Source: Chryseobacterium sp. Leaf404 (GTDB taxonomy: Bacteria; Bacteroidota; Bacteroidia; Flavobacteriales; Weeksellaceae). Taken from it: DNA of 64,000 nt. This document shows, piece by piece, positions 7,941 through 17,438 of this stretch. Each line of letters begins with the position of its first letter. Within the stretch, counting starts at the first letter, position 1. Below the pieces are notes generated by a model. The model did not search any database. It had not been told where the DNA came from and saw only the letters and a program-made list of their open reading frames with translations. The translations under genes were made by a program, and so were the position numbers. The stretch lies in the NCBI RefSeq assembly GCF_001424145.1, contig NZ_LMQM01000013.1:210976-274975 (forward strand), in the 5' to 3' direction.

Positions 7941-10928
7941 TCAATCCCTAATTGTAGGGATAATAATTTTAACTAAAGTTCCAGGATTGCAGACAATCTC
8001 AAATTTTCCGTTCATTTCTTCGGTGCGTTTTTTCATATTGTGCAAGCCGTTTCCTTTTTTGTTTTCCAGATTAAAACCAATTCCGTTATCAAAAATTCCC
8101 AAATGATATTCTTCATTTTTCTTCATTAAATCTACTTCAACTTTCGTTGCCTCACTGTATTTTGCAATGTTATTCAAAGCTTCTTTACAAATGAGAACAA
8201 TATTTTTCCGCATCGTAAAATCTTTAATTTCCTGATCAATTTCCGGACAAACCTTAATCTGAAAAGGAATTTCTGTGTGACCCAAAATTTCATTGGCAGA
8301 GTTGATAATTCTCGTACTCAAAGACATAAATTCGTTTTTCCCGGGCTTCAAACTCCAAATAATATCGCCGATGTTTTCTGAAATATGTTTTGCCTGAGCT
8401 TCAATTTTTTGCAGTATTATTTCTGTTTGCAAAGGATCTTTGGTCATCATTTTCCGGGCAATTGCAGAATTTATTTGCAAACTACTGAGCGTCGCACCCA
8501 AATCATCGTGCAGATTTGCGGTGATTTTGTTCCGCTGATTATCCATATCCAATTCGTGTTGGTAGAATTCTTTTTGTTTCAAGAACCGCCATCTTCCATA
8601 AAGCGCAAAAATTCCTCCGAAAAACAAACCACTTACCAAAATCCAAAATAAAATGGTTTCGTAAAAGGCTTTTTCTATCGTGATTTCTATTTTTTTGAAT
8701 CCCGAAAATTGGTTCGAAAATTTATCATAGATCGCAAATTCTACCATATAATCTCCCTGAGACAAACTGTTGAATATCAACGGACTTTTCGGTAAAATCA
8801 TTCGCCATTTGTTTTCTTTATTTTTTATTCTGTAAAACAATTTCCGCTGTTTCCCGAATTCTAAATCTTTAATAAAAACCTTGAGGTTAATATTGTTTTC
8901 ATCATTTTTCAATGTTAATTTCTCGATGGAATTGAAGCCATTTATCGCTTCTATTCTTTTATTATTAATAAGAATTTCATCAAAATAAATTTCCGTTTGG
9001 TAATGAGATTTTATTTTCAAGGGCGGTTTGAAATAATTAAAACCATTAACACCCCCGAAATACAGCGTTCCATCGCGGGTTTTCAAAAAAGCCCGGTTGT
9101 TGAAATCCCAATGCTGAATCCCATCTTCCAGGTCATAATTAATGATTCTGAACGTATTTTTTTCGATAGAACTCAATCCTCTTTGATGGCTGCACCACGC
9201 GTTTCCATCATCGTCAATCAAAATTCCGTAGATGTAAGTTCCCGCCAAACCGTTGTTGCTGTCGAATTTATTGAGGATTTTAAAATTTTTGTCTAAAAGA
9301 AAAACACCTTCGTTGGTTCCTACCCAAAATTGATTCGCTTTTTCATCTTCCTGAAGATAAAATGACTGCACACCAGGAAGAATTTTTTTTAAAATTTTAA
9401 CAGATTTGTCGGGATTTATTTGAGCCAAAATCATATCGCCGTTCAGATAACTTATCGCCACTCGGTTTTGGCTGATTTTGTTGATGTAAAAGCCATTTTT
9501 CTCGGGAAGCGCTTTTATTTTTTCAATTGTTTTCTGTTTTTCATTCAGCCAAAAAATGCCATTAGAAAAAGAAAGCATTAGCGGAAAATCTTTAAAAACC
9601 GCCATCGATTGAAAACGAGAATTGTTTGTATTTTCAATTTTGAAAATGGTTTTCAATTTTTCCTTACTATCTAAAAACGCAATTTGATGGTAATTTTTCC
9701 CTTCTTGGTAAATCCAATTTCCATTTCTTTGTGCATCAAAATAAACTCTGGATATAAAAGTTTTAGTTTTTGAAACCGGCACCAAACTATTTATCAATCC
9801 GTTATGTTCCATATTCTTATCAACCAGTACATTTCCGTTGGGTAATTCTGCAAAACTACCAACGCCCATCGTTTTGAAATAAGAAAATTTTTGGTCTCTG
9901 AAAGATTCTGAATTGCCTAAAATTTTCCTGTCAAAATTGAAAATAGATTGTCCCAAACCATCATCGCAAAACCAAAGTCTGCCTGTTTTATCAAAGGTCA
10001 AACTGTAAGCTCTCCGATAATTTTCTATATATTTTTGATTAAAACTATTGTTTGAAAGAATGATTTTATTTTCTATTTTTAATGCCAAAACATTTTGGTG
10101 ATGGGCGATAGAAGATACTGCATTCAGTTTTTCACCATCAATTTCGGCGATTGTCTTTTTTCTAAAATCTTTGAGATTAAAGATTAGCAAGCTGTTTTTT
10201 GTGCCTATGTATAAAATATTTTTTTCGCTGTCATAGTCAGATGAATAGATAATTTCATCGTTTTTACCTAGCGGGAAATCGCTTTTCTTCGATTTCATAT
10301 TATAGCGTACAATTTGGTTTCCCGAAAAACCCCAAAGATTACTTTCTTTATCAAAAAATGGCATTTGATTAAAAAACGAGGTTCCATTGCTACCGTAAAC
10401 ATGCAAAGAAACCATTGGTTCTATGGGTAATTGCGTAATTTTCTCAATTTTTTTGGAAGTAACATCAAACGTTGCCAACTCAAAATTTTCATTGAAACAC
10501 CAGATTTTCCCATCAAAAAACCCAATCGGAATGGCGGTTTTGGTTTTAGAATTTTTGAAAATTTCTATTAATCTAAATTCATCTTTAAGGTAATCGTATT
10601 GGTACAAACCTCTCGTAGAACCGATGTACAGGTTTTTGGTGTCTTCTGCAAATCCGTAACCTTGCTGTAAATTGGGGCAGTTTTTAAAGTAATAATTGAG
10701 GTTATAAACTTTCACATTCGAGCCATCAAAACGGTTGAGTGCATCGTTTGCCGTAATCCACATAAAACCTTTGCTGTCTTCAAACCGAAAATAATTGGAT
10801 CCTTGCGAAAGCCCATCGTCTTGGGAAACCCGGGAAATATTGAAGTGATTGAGATTTAATTGTGCAAAAAAATAATTTCCGCAACAGAGCAAAATCAAAA
10901 AACAGAACATTTGCTTTAAAGAAATCAT
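7941..10928 (-). CDS. sensor histidine kinase with Reg_prop propeller and Y_Y_Y domain
   Basis: A 995-residue membrane sensor. A signal peptide precedes a long periplasmic two-bladed Reg_prop region (about 25-680, starting ISRVSQDDGLSQGSNYFRFED and with repeated SKGFMWI, GRLWFCDDG and GNAWCSHQRGLS strands). A Y_Y_Y domain follows (about 690-755), then one transmembrane helix (FWILVSGLFFGGIFALYG). Next come a HisKA_3 dimerisation domain with the phosphorylated His in ITANLHDDLGATLSSLQ, and a HATPase_c domain (KEALNNIAKYSEA, LGIFDNGIGFN, GNGLHNMKKRTEEM). Unlike SusR-type hybrids it has no fused receiver or AraC domain; the separate NarL-type regulator downstream fills that place. HisKA_3 kinases normally pair with NarL-type regulators, which fits. 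The ligand is unknown. Confidence 0.94.
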   Translation of the reverse strand: MISLKQMFCFLILLCCGNYFFAQLNLNHFNISRVSQDDGLSQGSNYFRFEDSKGFMWITANDALNRFDGSNVKVYNLNYYFKNCPNLQQGYGFAEDTKNLYIGSTRGLYQYDYLKDEFRLIEIFKNSKTKTAIPIGFFDGKIWCFNENFELATFDVTSKKIEKITQLPIEPMVSLHVYGSNGTSFFNQMPFFDKESNLWGFSGNQIVRYNMKSKKSDFPLGKNDEIIYSSDYDSEKNILYIGTKNSLLIFNLKDFRKKTIAEIDGEKLNAVSSIAHHQNVLALKIENKIILSNNSFNQKYIENYRRAYSLTFDKTGRLWFCDDGLGQSIFNFDRKILGNSESFRDQKFSYFKTMGVGSFAELPNGNVLVDKNMEHNGLINSLVPVSKTKTFISRVYFDAQRNGNWIYQEGKNYHQIAFLDSKEKLKTIFKIENTNNSRFQSMAVFKDFPLMLSFSNGIFWLNEKQKTIEKIKALPEKNGFYINKISQNRVAISYLNGDMILAQINPDKSVKILKKILPGVQSFYLQEDEKANQFWVGTNEGVFLLDKNFKILNKFDSNNGLAGTYIYGILIDDDGNAWCSHQRGLSSIEKNTFRIINYDLEDGIQHWDFNNRAFLKTRDGTLYFGGVNGFNYFKPPLKIKSHYQTEIYFDEILINNKRIEAINGFNSIEKLTLKNDENNINLKVFIKDLEFGKQRKLFYRIKNKENKWRMILPKSPLIFNSLSQGDYMVEFAIYDKFSNQFSGFKKIEITIEKAFYETILFWILVSGLFFGGIFALYGRWRFLKQKEFYQHELDMDNQRNKITANLHDDLGATLSSLQINSAIARKMMTKDPLQTEIILQKIEAQAKHISENIGDIIWSLKPGKNEFMSLSTRIINSANEILGHTEIPFQIKVCPEIDQEIKDFTMRKNIVLICKEALNNIAKYSEATKVEVDLMKKNEEYHLGIFDNGIGFNLENKKGNGLHNMKKRTEEMNGKFEIVCNPGTLVKIIIPTIRD

Positions 10929-10983
10929 TGGAAATTAGTTTTAAGTAAATTTAGATAAAAAATCTTCATTTTAATGCAAAAAA

Positions 10984-11006
10984 AATCATCCCAATTTGAG
11001 ATGATT
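10984..11006 (-). terminator. rho-independent terminator of the thioredoxin-like gene
   Basis: AATCATC (10984-10990) pairs with GATGATT (11000-11006). On the minus strand the hairpin is followed by a run of eight or more T, just downstream of the stop at 11057. Confidence 0.7.
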
Positions 11007-11056
11007 AGTGATTAATTGATTGTTTTTTCACCTAAACCTTTGCCTCAGCCTCCACT

Positions 11057-11572
11057 TTATTTCGAAAGTTTATCAATTGTAGCCTGAATTTCCGGATCTT
11101 CCGGAGAAATGGCGTAGTATTTTGCAATCTGAGAAGTCTGGTCAATCACCATGTATCTCGGAATCCAGTTCAGCTCGATGTAATTGTTGAAATCATTTTT
11201 CCAGCCAGATGAAAACCAATAATTTTCTTTGTCTTTCATAGCATGTTTTTCGAGGCTTCTGTCAAAACCTTCTTTTGATCTTTCGAGTGAAAAATAGATA
11301 AAATCTACATCAGGATTTTTTTCTTCCAGTTCTTTGGCTTTCGGCATTGCTTTCAGACAGTCTCTGCACCATCCAGCCCAGAAATCAATGACCAGAACTT
11401 TACCTTTATGCTGATTTAAAATTTCCTGAATGCTGATTGATTTCCCATCTTCATCCTGAAGTTTGTGGCTTAGAGCTTCCTTTGAAAATTCCTTTTTTGA
11501 AACCTCAGGCGCCTGCTGTGAACAGCCTAAAGTGAAAACACTCAACATCATGAACGTCAGTAACTGCTTCAT
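11057..11572 (-). CDS. TlpA-like thioredoxin-fold lipoprotein
   Basis: A 171-residue envelope protein. The N-terminus is a lipoprotein signal (FMMLSVFTLGC, Cys at 17). The rest is a TlpA/ResA-type thioredoxin fold with active site WAGWCRDC, followed by LKAMPKAKELEE, and a cis-Pro in ELNWIPRYMVID. Such proteins reduce or shuttle disulfides in the periplasm, for example in cytochrome c maturation or oxidative-stress protection. The CRDC dipeptide between the two Cys is less common than CPPC or CAPC. It sits alone between the sensor kinase and lpxK, with its own terminator. Confidence 0.9.
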   Translation of the reverse strand: MKQLLTFMMLSVFTLGCSQQAPEVSKKEFSKEALSHKLQDEDGKSISIQEILNQHKGKVLVIDFWAGWCRDCLKAMPKAKELEEKNPDVDFIYFSLERSKEGFDRSLEKHAMKDKENYWFSSGWKNDFNNYIELNWIPRYMVIDQTSQIAKYYAISPEDPEIQATIDKLSK

Positions 11573-11679
11573 ATTTAATTTTTATGCAAATCTAAACATT
11601 GAAACGTAATTTTTATGATGACACTGTATGATTTAACATAATATGAGAGATTGAGAAACTCTATTTTGAGCAAAACAAA

Positions 11680-11701
11680 ATCCGCAACGGTTGCTGCGGA
11701 T
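11680..11701 (-). terminator. rho-independent terminator of lpxK
   Basis: ATCCGCA (11680-11686) and TGCGGAT (11695-11701) form a 7-bp GC-rich stem just after the lpxK stop. On the minus strand it is followed by TTTTGTTTTG. Confidence 0.8.
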
Positions 11702-11707
11702 AAGATT

Positions 11708-12733
11708 TTATCTTTTATTCACGAAATTCATAATTTCCTGATTGAATTCTTCTTTTTTATCAATGACAACATTGATTGGCCAGTAGTAAACGAGATCTCT
11801 CAGATAATCAAAAGTTTTCAGGCGAACAAAATCTTTTTCGGTGGTTAAAATCAATCTGTACTCACCCAGTTTTTTGTACTCAGCAAGGATATTTTTTATG
11901 TCTGAATCTGTAAAATTATGATGATCTCTGAATTTCAAATGCTTTACACGCTGGGAAAATTTCGCCAGATGAGCCAGCAAAGGTTTCGGGTTGGCAATTC
12001 CTGTAATCAGAAGAATGTCGTAATAATTCAAATTGTTATCGGGAAGTATTTTTTCTCTTCCGTATACATTTTCGTCGTATCCTATGGAAGAAAAAAATAC
12101 TTTCTGCCCACGTTCAGGCCGTATTCTGGAGATGTAGTACTGTTTGGTTTCATCGGTGAGTTCATCCGGGCATTTGCTTACCATGATGATGTCTGCACGT
12201 TTGGCACCGCTCCGGGATTCTCTCAAATCTCCTGCCGGCAAAAGATGATCTTTAAAGTAAGGATCATTAAAATCGGTCATCAGAATATTGAATCCTGCTT
12301 TTATCGCTCTGTGCTGAAATGCATCATCGAGAATCAAAACATCCAGATCCATATCTTCGATCACTTTTCTGGCTCCCGGAACGCGTTCTTCAGAAACAGC
12401 TATGACGAACCTGTTTTTAAATCTTTCAAATAGCTGCATGGCTTCATCGCCTACGGTTTTGTAGTTGCTTTCGTAGTTGGTAATGCCATAACCTTTCGTC
12501 AGCCTTCCGTAACCTCTCGAGAGAACTCCTGTTCTGTACTGTTTTGAGAGACTTTTTGCCAGATACATCACCATCGGAGATTTTCCGCTTCCGCCCACAG
12601 ACAGATTACCGACGTTGATCACCGGTGTGCGAAATTGTGTAGATTTAAAAATCCCCAGATCATAAAATGAGTTCCGAAAACCGGTAACCGCACGATAACC
12701 CAGAGAAAAAGGATAGAGATACCATCTTTTCAT
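11708..12733 (-). CDS. lpxK: tetraacyldisaccharide 4'-kinase
   Basis: A 341-residue enzyme that phosphorylates the 4' position of the lipid A precursor disaccharide at the inner membrane. The P-loop is PVINVGNLSVGGSGKSPM (about 37-54). The LpxK blocks VLSRGYGR, VGDEAMQLFERF and ILDDAFQHRAI follow, the last carrying the proposed catalytic Asp pair. The conserved GIANPKPLLAHL and FRDHHNFTDSDI blocks occupy the C-terminal half. Length and order are normal for Bacteroidota. Transcription diverges from truA. Confidence 0.96.
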   Translation of the reverse strand: MKRWYLYPFSLGYRAVTGFRNSFYDLGIFKSTQFRTPVINVGNLSVGGSGKSPMVMYLAKSLSKQYRTGVLSRGYGRLTKGYGITNYESNYKTVGDEAMQLFERFKNRFVIAVSEERVPGARKVIEDMDLDVLILDDAFQHRAIKAGFNILMTDFNDPYFKDHLLPAGDLRESRSGAKRADIIMVSKCPDELTDETKQYYISRIRPERGQKVFFSSIGYDENVYGREKILPDNNLNYYDILLITGIANPKPLLAHLAKFSQRVKHLKFRDHHNFTDSDIKNILAEYKKLGEYRLILTTEKDFVRLKTFDYLRDLVYYWPINVVIDKKEEFNQEIMNFVNKR

Positions 12734-13002
12734 ATGTAGATATCTATTTTTTTAAATTGCCATATATTATCGCTATATCTTCATTGGTGTTTACAACAAA
12801 ATTTTTGTAATGGAGATTTCATACGGTGGCAAAAATAAGAATTTTTAAACCTATTGAGGGATGTTTTTAGTCAGTTTTCAAATAAATCTGTAAAATTTAA
12901 TCGTCAAATTGAAGTATTTTTGCAGAACTGTTTTGATATTTAAAATTTATACCCAAATTTTAAAATTCTCAACTTCAAACCTACCTTCAAACTTTATATA
13001 TC

Positions 13003-13740
13003 TTGAGATATTTTATAGAATTTTCATACAACGGAAAAAATTATTTTGGCTATCAGATTCAGCCGAATGCAGTTTCTGTGCAGGAAGAATTAGAAAAAGC
13101 ACTTTCAACTATTTTAAGGGAAGAAATAAAAACCACAGGAGCAGGACGTACTGACACCGGCGTACATGCGAAGAAAATTTTTGCCCATTTTAATACAGAA
13201 CACGTTTTAGACTCTCATTTCACGAGAAAGCTGAACAGTTTTTTGCCAGCAGATATTTCAGTTAAAAGAATATTTGAGGTTAGAGATGACTTCCATGCCC
13301 GTTTTGATGCCACTTTCAGAACGTATGAATATTATATTTCTCAGGAAAAAAATCCTTTCACTCAGGATTCTGCGTGGCAGCTGTGGAAGAGAAATTTAGA
13401 TATCAATAAAATGAATGAAGCCTGCAAAATTCTGTTTGAATACGAAGATTTTACAAGTTTTTCTAAACTTCATACCGACAACAAAACCAATAACTGCACA
13501 ATATACAGAGCAGAATGGGAACAGCATGGTTCAGAATTAAAATTTACCGTTTCTGCCAACCGTTTTTTGCGGAATATGGTTAGAGCCATCGTAGGAACTC
13601 TGGTAGAGGTAGGCGCAAGCAAGATCAAGCCTGACGATGTAAGAAAAATAATTGAAGACAAAGACCGCAGTTCTGCCGGAACCTCTGCCCCAGCGCACGG
13701 TCTGTATCTGGTGGATGTAGGATATAATTTTAGTGAGTGA
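13003..13740 (+). CDS. truA: tRNA pseudouridine synthase A
   Basis: A 245-residue enzyme that isomerises uridines 38-40 in the tRNA anticodon stem. The catalytic Asp lies in TTGAGRTDTGVHA (about residue 50). RFDATFRTYEYYI and FLRNMVRAIVGTLVEVG are the other family signatures. The start codon is TTG at 13003, which gives the canonical N-terminus (M)RYFIEFSYNGKNYFGYQIQ; no in-frame ATG lies close enough upstream. A TATTTTTG box at 12915-12922 is the likely -7 promoter element. It is followed by a small membrane protein and an ABC exporter on the same strand. Confidence 0.95.
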   Translation: MRYFIEFSYNGKNYFGYQIQPNAVSVQEELEKALSTILREEIKTTGAGRTDTGVHAKKIFAHFNTEHVLDSHFTRKLNSFLPADISVKRIFEVRDDFHARFDATFRTYEYYISQEKNPFTQDSAWQLWKRNLDINKMNEACKILFEYEDFTSFSKLHTDNKTNNCTIYRAEWEQHGSELKFTVSANRFLRNMVRAIVGTLVEVGASKIKPDDVRKIIEDKDRSSAGTSAPAHGLYLVDVGYNFSE

Positions 13741-13797
13741 AAAATGATAAAGTTTCGGAAATAATCTCTAAATTTATCTTTTTACAAAACTAATGCT

Positions 13798-14142
13798 ATG
13801 CTTTCTATTTTTATTCTGATCGGCGCTTACCGTTATTACGCAGGATTGGCAGAAGCCTACCGCAAAACCAAGTGGCACTACGGTGTTCTGGCCATTGCTA
13901 TTTATATCGGTTCCCAGCTGATGTTCGGTGTCTTGTATGGCGCTTACCTGATTATTACAGACCCTTCTGCAGCAAATAACATGAATTACACCGGTTTTTC
14001 TCTGGTCAACTTTTTAGGCTGGATTGTCTCAGTGATAATAGTTTATCTTGTTTATCTTTTTTTGAAGAAAAAGTTTAAACTTGAGGCAGCTAAAAAACCT
14101 CTTTACGAAATAGACGAAATCGGTAAAGGAGATCCTGCTTAA
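13798..14142 (+). CDS. small three-helix membrane protein
   Basis: A 114-residue protein of unknown function. Three hydrophobic segments are visible (about 1-14, 27-52 and 68-90), and the third ends in the basic FLKKKFKLEA. The C-terminal tail is polar and ends in EIDEIGKGDPA. It lies 57 bp after truA and 129 bp before the ABC transporter. No motif points to a reaction. Confidence 0.75.
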   Translation: MLSIFILIGAYRYYAGLAEAYRKTKWHYGVLAIAIYIGSQLMFGVLYGAYLIITDPSAANNMNYTGFSLVNFLGWIVSVIIVYLVYLFLKKKFKLEAAKKPLYEIDEIGKGDPA

Positions 14143-14271
14143 ATTCCGGGAGATTTTTTACCAATTAGAGACAATCTGAAAATTTTAGAGAAACCTTTAC
14201 AGTGCTTTCCTGTTTTAAAGTATTATTTTTGCATAGAATTTTAAAATAAGTTTTTCAGTTCGTTAAAAATA

Positions 14272-16029
14272 ATGAAGAAGCAAGACACCTGGGATATTGT
14301 AAAGAGGCTTTTCTTTATCGGAATGAAGTTCCGTTCGTGGTTTATTTTCACCCTCATCATTTCCATCGTTTTATCTGTCGTTTCTACGTACAGACCATAT
14401 CTTACGATGCAGATTGTAGATAATGACATCACCAGACTTCAGGATAAAGCTTTGATGATGAAGCATATCTACATTTTGATAGGTCTTGTTTTCGCCGAAA
14501 CGGTTCTGAACTTTTTTCTAGTTTATTTCTCCAATTTTATTTCCCAGAACGTAATCCGCGACATCAGGGAACGGCTTTACAACAAATTAATTTACTTCAA
14601 AACCTCATTTTTCGACAAAACACCAATTGGGCAGTTGGTTACAAGAGCCGTGGGTGATGTAGAAACTATTGCAACGGTATATACTGATGGCTTTCTGATG
14701 GTTTTCGGGGATGTTCTGAGGATTATCTTTGTTTTGGTGATGATGTTTCAGACGGATGTTCATCTGAGTTATATTTCTCTGGCGATTCTTCCGCTGATGG
14801 TTTTCATTACAAGATTTTTTCAGAAAAAACTTAAAAAAGCTTTTGGTGATGAAAGAAACTGGACTTCTACGCAAAACTCATTTGTGCAGGAAAGACTTGC
14901 CGGAATGCCCATTATTCAGGTTTTTAACAGACAGCGGGCTGAGTTTAAAAAGTTTGATGACATTAATATCTCTTTAAAAGCAGCATTGTTGAAAACGGTT
15001 CTTATTTTTTCGCTCTTCTTCCCCGTTGTTGAATTGATTTCGTCACTTTTTATAGGATTTATTTTGTTTTACGGCGGTTATATCACCATCAGTGCGGGAG
15101 TTGTGATTGCTTTTATCCAGTATATTTCAATGCTGATACGTCCTTTAAGACAGATTGCAGACCGTTTCAACAACATCCAGCGGGGAATTGTGGGTGCAGA
15201 AAGGGTTTTAGGTCTGATGGACGAAGATTACGCAATGACCAATACCGGAAAATTTGAAAAAGATCATTTTGACGGAAAGATCGAGTTTAAAAATGTCCGT
15301 TTTTCTTATGATGAAAAGCAGGAAGTTTTGAAAGGAATAGATTTTAAAGTAAATCCCGGCGAAACCGTTGCGATTGTAGGAGCAACCGGAGCGGGAAAAT
15401 CTACCATCATCAGTTTGATTACAAGATTGTATGACCTCAACTCAGGTGATATTTTGATTGATGATGTTAATTTGAAAGACTACGAACTCTATAATTTGAG
15501 AAGTCACATTGGTGTGGTTCTGCAGGATGTATTCCTTTTTCACGGAAGTATTTATGAAAATCTGGCGTTTGGTGATGACACGATTACTTTGGAAAAAATA
15601 AAATCCGTTGCCAAACAAATTGAAGTAGATCAGTTTATTGAGCAGCTTCCCGGCGGTTACGAATATGTAGTGAGCGAGCGGGGCTCTTCTATTTCACTGG
15701 GGCAGAGACAGTTGCTCTCATTTTTAAGAGCATATTTATCAGATCCTAAAATTCTGATTTTGGATGAAGCAACGTCGTCAATTGACCATGAAAGTGAAAA
15801 ACTGATTCAGCGGGCTACAGAAAAAATTACAAAAAACAGAACATCCATTATTATCGCCCACAGGCTTTCAACCATCGAAAAAGCCGATAAAATAATCGTT
15901 ATGGAGCACGGGAAAATTGTGGAAGAAGGAACACACTTGGATTTACTGGATCAAAACGGATATTATTCTACACTGTACAAAGCACAGCTTCGTCACGAAA
16001 CTGAAGTTGACGAAATGGGTAAATCTTAA
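14272..16029 (+). CDS. ABC exporter, fused permease and ATPase (MsbA/LmrA type)
   Basis: A 585-residue half-transporter. The N-terminal six-helix ABC transmembrane domain (about 15-310) includes YNKLIYFKTSFFDKTPIGQL and LSYISLAILPLMVFITRFF. The nucleotide-binding domain has Walker A VGATGAGKST (about 367-376), a Q-loop in HIGVVLQDVFLFHG, the signature SISLGQRQLL (an LSxGQ variant), Walker B ILILDEATSSID, and the H-loop in SIIIAHRLSTIEKAD. As a homodimer or heterodimer it would export lipids, drugs or peptides; the substrate cannot be told. A TATTTTTG element at 14224-14231 suggests its own promoter. Confidence 0.94.
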   Translation: MKKQDTWDIVKRLFFIGMKFRSWFIFTLIISIVLSVVSTYRPYLTMQIVDNDITRLQDKALMMKHIYILIGLVFAETVLNFFLVYFSNFISQNVIRDIRERLYNKLIYFKTSFFDKTPIGQLVTRAVGDVETIATVYTDGFLMVFGDVLRIIFVLVMMFQTDVHLSYISLAILPLMVFITRFFQKKLKKAFGDERNWTSTQNSFVQERLAGMPIIQVFNRQRAEFKKFDDINISLKAALLKTVLIFSLFFPVVELISSLFIGFILFYGGYITISAGVVIAFIQYISMLIRPLRQIADRFNNIQRGIVGAERVLGLMDEDYAMTNTGKFEKDHFDGKIEFKNVRFSYDEKQEVLKGIDFKVNPGETVAIVGATGAGKSTIISLITRLYDLNSGDILIDDVNLKDYELYNLRSHIGVVLQDVFLFHGSIYENLAFGDDTITLEKIKSVAKQIEVDQFIEQLPGGYEYVVSERGSSISLGQRQLLSFLRAYLSDPKILILDEATSSIDHESEKLIQRATEKITKNRTSIIIAHRLSTIEKADKIIVMEHGKIVEEGTHLDLLDQNGYYSTLYKAQLRHETEVDEMGKS

Positions 16030-16298
16030 ATGCTTAAAGCTGTTTCTTAATCTGAAGAAGTTTTTTTAATAAGTAATTTCAAGGTGAAAAATTATTGCTT
16101 CAATTTCAAACTTTTTATTCTTCATCTGGTTTTTGATAAAATTTTCATTTATTTAAGATTTTTTACAATATATTACAAAATTCATTAGGTTTATTTAAAA
16201 TATTTATTAACTTTATTCAGGAATTCTGGATAGACCCTCCTATTTTGGTAGGGTGTTTGCAGATGTAGAGTATTTTTTAACTTAACCCAAATATATAA

Positions 16299-16511
16299 AT
16301 GAAAAATATACAGGATGAATTTCAGTATTTCAAAGAAGAAATGAAGAAATTGAAAATTGATGTAGAAAAAATCGTAAAAGTAGGAAATGGAAGTATGGAT
16401 TTCCATGAGGTTTACTATAGATCACCACGATATGAGGAAGTAAAGACCGTTTATGTGCAGCGTCACAATCTGGATCATATGATCGAAAAATTTAAAGAAG
16501 TATACGCATAA
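16299..16511 (+). CDS. small charged protein of unknown function
   Basis: A 70-residue basic/acidic protein with an amphipathic N-terminal helix (QDEFQYFKEEMKKLKID) and a centre FHEVYYRSPRYEEVKTVYV. It has no signal or membrane segment and is not a family I recognise. It stands alone after a 269-bp AT-rich gap in which I see no other gene, and a strong hairpin follows it immediately. Codon use looks like that of its neighbours. It is likely a real gene because of its clean ATG, length and terminator. Confidence 0.6.
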   Translation: MKNIQDEFQYFKEEMKKLKIDVEKIVKVGNGSMDFHEVYYRSPRYEEVKTVYVQRHNLDHMIEKFKEVYA

Positions 16512-16518
16512 AAAAATC

Positions 16519-16541
16519 CGGCTCAACATTTTGTTGAGCCG
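16519..16541. terminator. terminator between convergent genes
   Basis: CGGCTCAACA (16519-16528) and TGTTGAGCCG (16532-16541) form a perfect 10-bp stem with a 3-base loop. On the minus strand it is followed by TTTTTTA, so it best fits the DUF6702 gene, but it may serve both sides. Confidence 0.85.
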
Positions 16542-16557
16542 ATTGCGTTGTATCAGG

Positions 16558-17082
16558 TTAAAAAACACCGAAAGTATATCGGTTAGGATAACTTAATTTT
16601 TCGCTTATCCGTTCTCCGTTGATGATTAAATGGACGATATTAATCTGATCATCAAAATAATTATATAGAAAACTCACAGCAGCTTCTACTTTTTTTGGGC
16701 GTTCTGCAGATTCGCTTTCGAGATAAATATTTACAGACTCATGATCCTCTTCATAGCCTACGAAGTTTACTTTTAAAAATTTTCCGTCGGATTTCAGTTT
16801 AAAATATTCTGCGCTGTAGTTTTTTAATGCTTCATTAAGCTGATTTTTAAATTTCAGATCATTGAAATGAAAAGGCTTTCCGTATTTTTTTCCCAAAGCA
16901 TTCTCCAGGTCATCCATGAAAAATCTTCCGGTAATCTCAAAAGTTTTAGACTTTTTATTATGATTGATTTCCACCGACCCTACATGATAAGGATGCCTGA
17001 AAGAGGTAAGAATCAAGGCAAATGAGCCAAGAAGCAGGCAGAATGCAACAGACAGCAGAGATTTAAAGAGTTTTTTATTCAT
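16558..17082 (-). CDS. DUF6702-family protein
   Basis: A 174-residue protein with an N-terminal membrane or signal segment (SLLSVAFCLLLGSFALILTS), then FRHPYHVGSVEINHNKKSK, the hallmark start of the DUF6702 family (HPxHVSVTEI-like). Strands EITGRFFMDDLENAL and KLKSDGKFLKVNFVGYE follow. The family role is unknown. It lies in the periplasm or at the inner membrane. In Bacteroidota it is usually found beside HupE/UreJ and M1 peptidase genes, as it is here. Confidence 0.85.
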   Translation of the reverse strand: MNKKLFKSLLSVAFCLLLGSFALILTSFRHPYHVGSVEINHNKKSKTFEITGRFFMDDLENALGKKYGKPFHFNDLKFKNQLNEALKNYSAEYFKLKSDGKFLKVNFVGYEEDHESVNIYLESESAERPKKVEAAVSFLYNYFDDQINIVHLIINGERISEKLSYPNRYTFGVF

Positions 17083-17138
17083 TGAAGGAGTTCTAATTTT
17101 TTTTGTGGGTCAAAGTTCGCTGAGTTAATTCTGTGAAT

Positions 17139-17372
17139 TCAACCTGCATATTTCATTATCAATAATCGAACAAAATCTTCTTTAGAAATCGTATCATCAT
17201 CCCGCAAAGACGCTCCGTATTTCTCAGTAGCTTCTAAAACATTTTCAGGCAACTCTCCATTCTGCTCATATTCATTTTCAATAGACACAGATTTCACACC
17301 TTTTATTTTCTCTAAAAGCTGTTTGATAAATGCGAAATCTTCCTTATTTTCTAATTCTATATTTACAATCAA
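17139..17372 (-). CDS. small antitoxin-like protein
   Basis: A 77-residue soluble acidic protein (MIVNIELENKEDFAFIKQLLEK) with TTG as the only plausible start. An N-terminal beta/alpha unit is followed by an acidic helical tail that ends DFVRLLIMKYAG. The layout resembles single-domain antitoxins or other small regulators, but no toxin-like partner is present on either side. It lies 56 bp upstream of the DUF6702 gene on the same strand and diverges from HupE. Function unknown. Confidence 0.6.
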   Translation of the reverse strand: MIVNIELENKEDFAFIKQLLEKIKGVKSVSIENEYEQNGELPENVLEATEKYGASLRDDDTISKEDFVRLLIMKYAG

Positions 17373-17438
17373 GACACTGAAATTTAGACAAAGTTAAAAT
17401 AATTTTTGTATAATCGCTTTTTTAAAAACGAAACTGAA

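Noticed and set aside
17406..17438. TTG start extending the HupE-like protein by 11 residues
   Set aside because: The added residues are not part of the family start; the ATG at 17439 gives the expected N-terminus.
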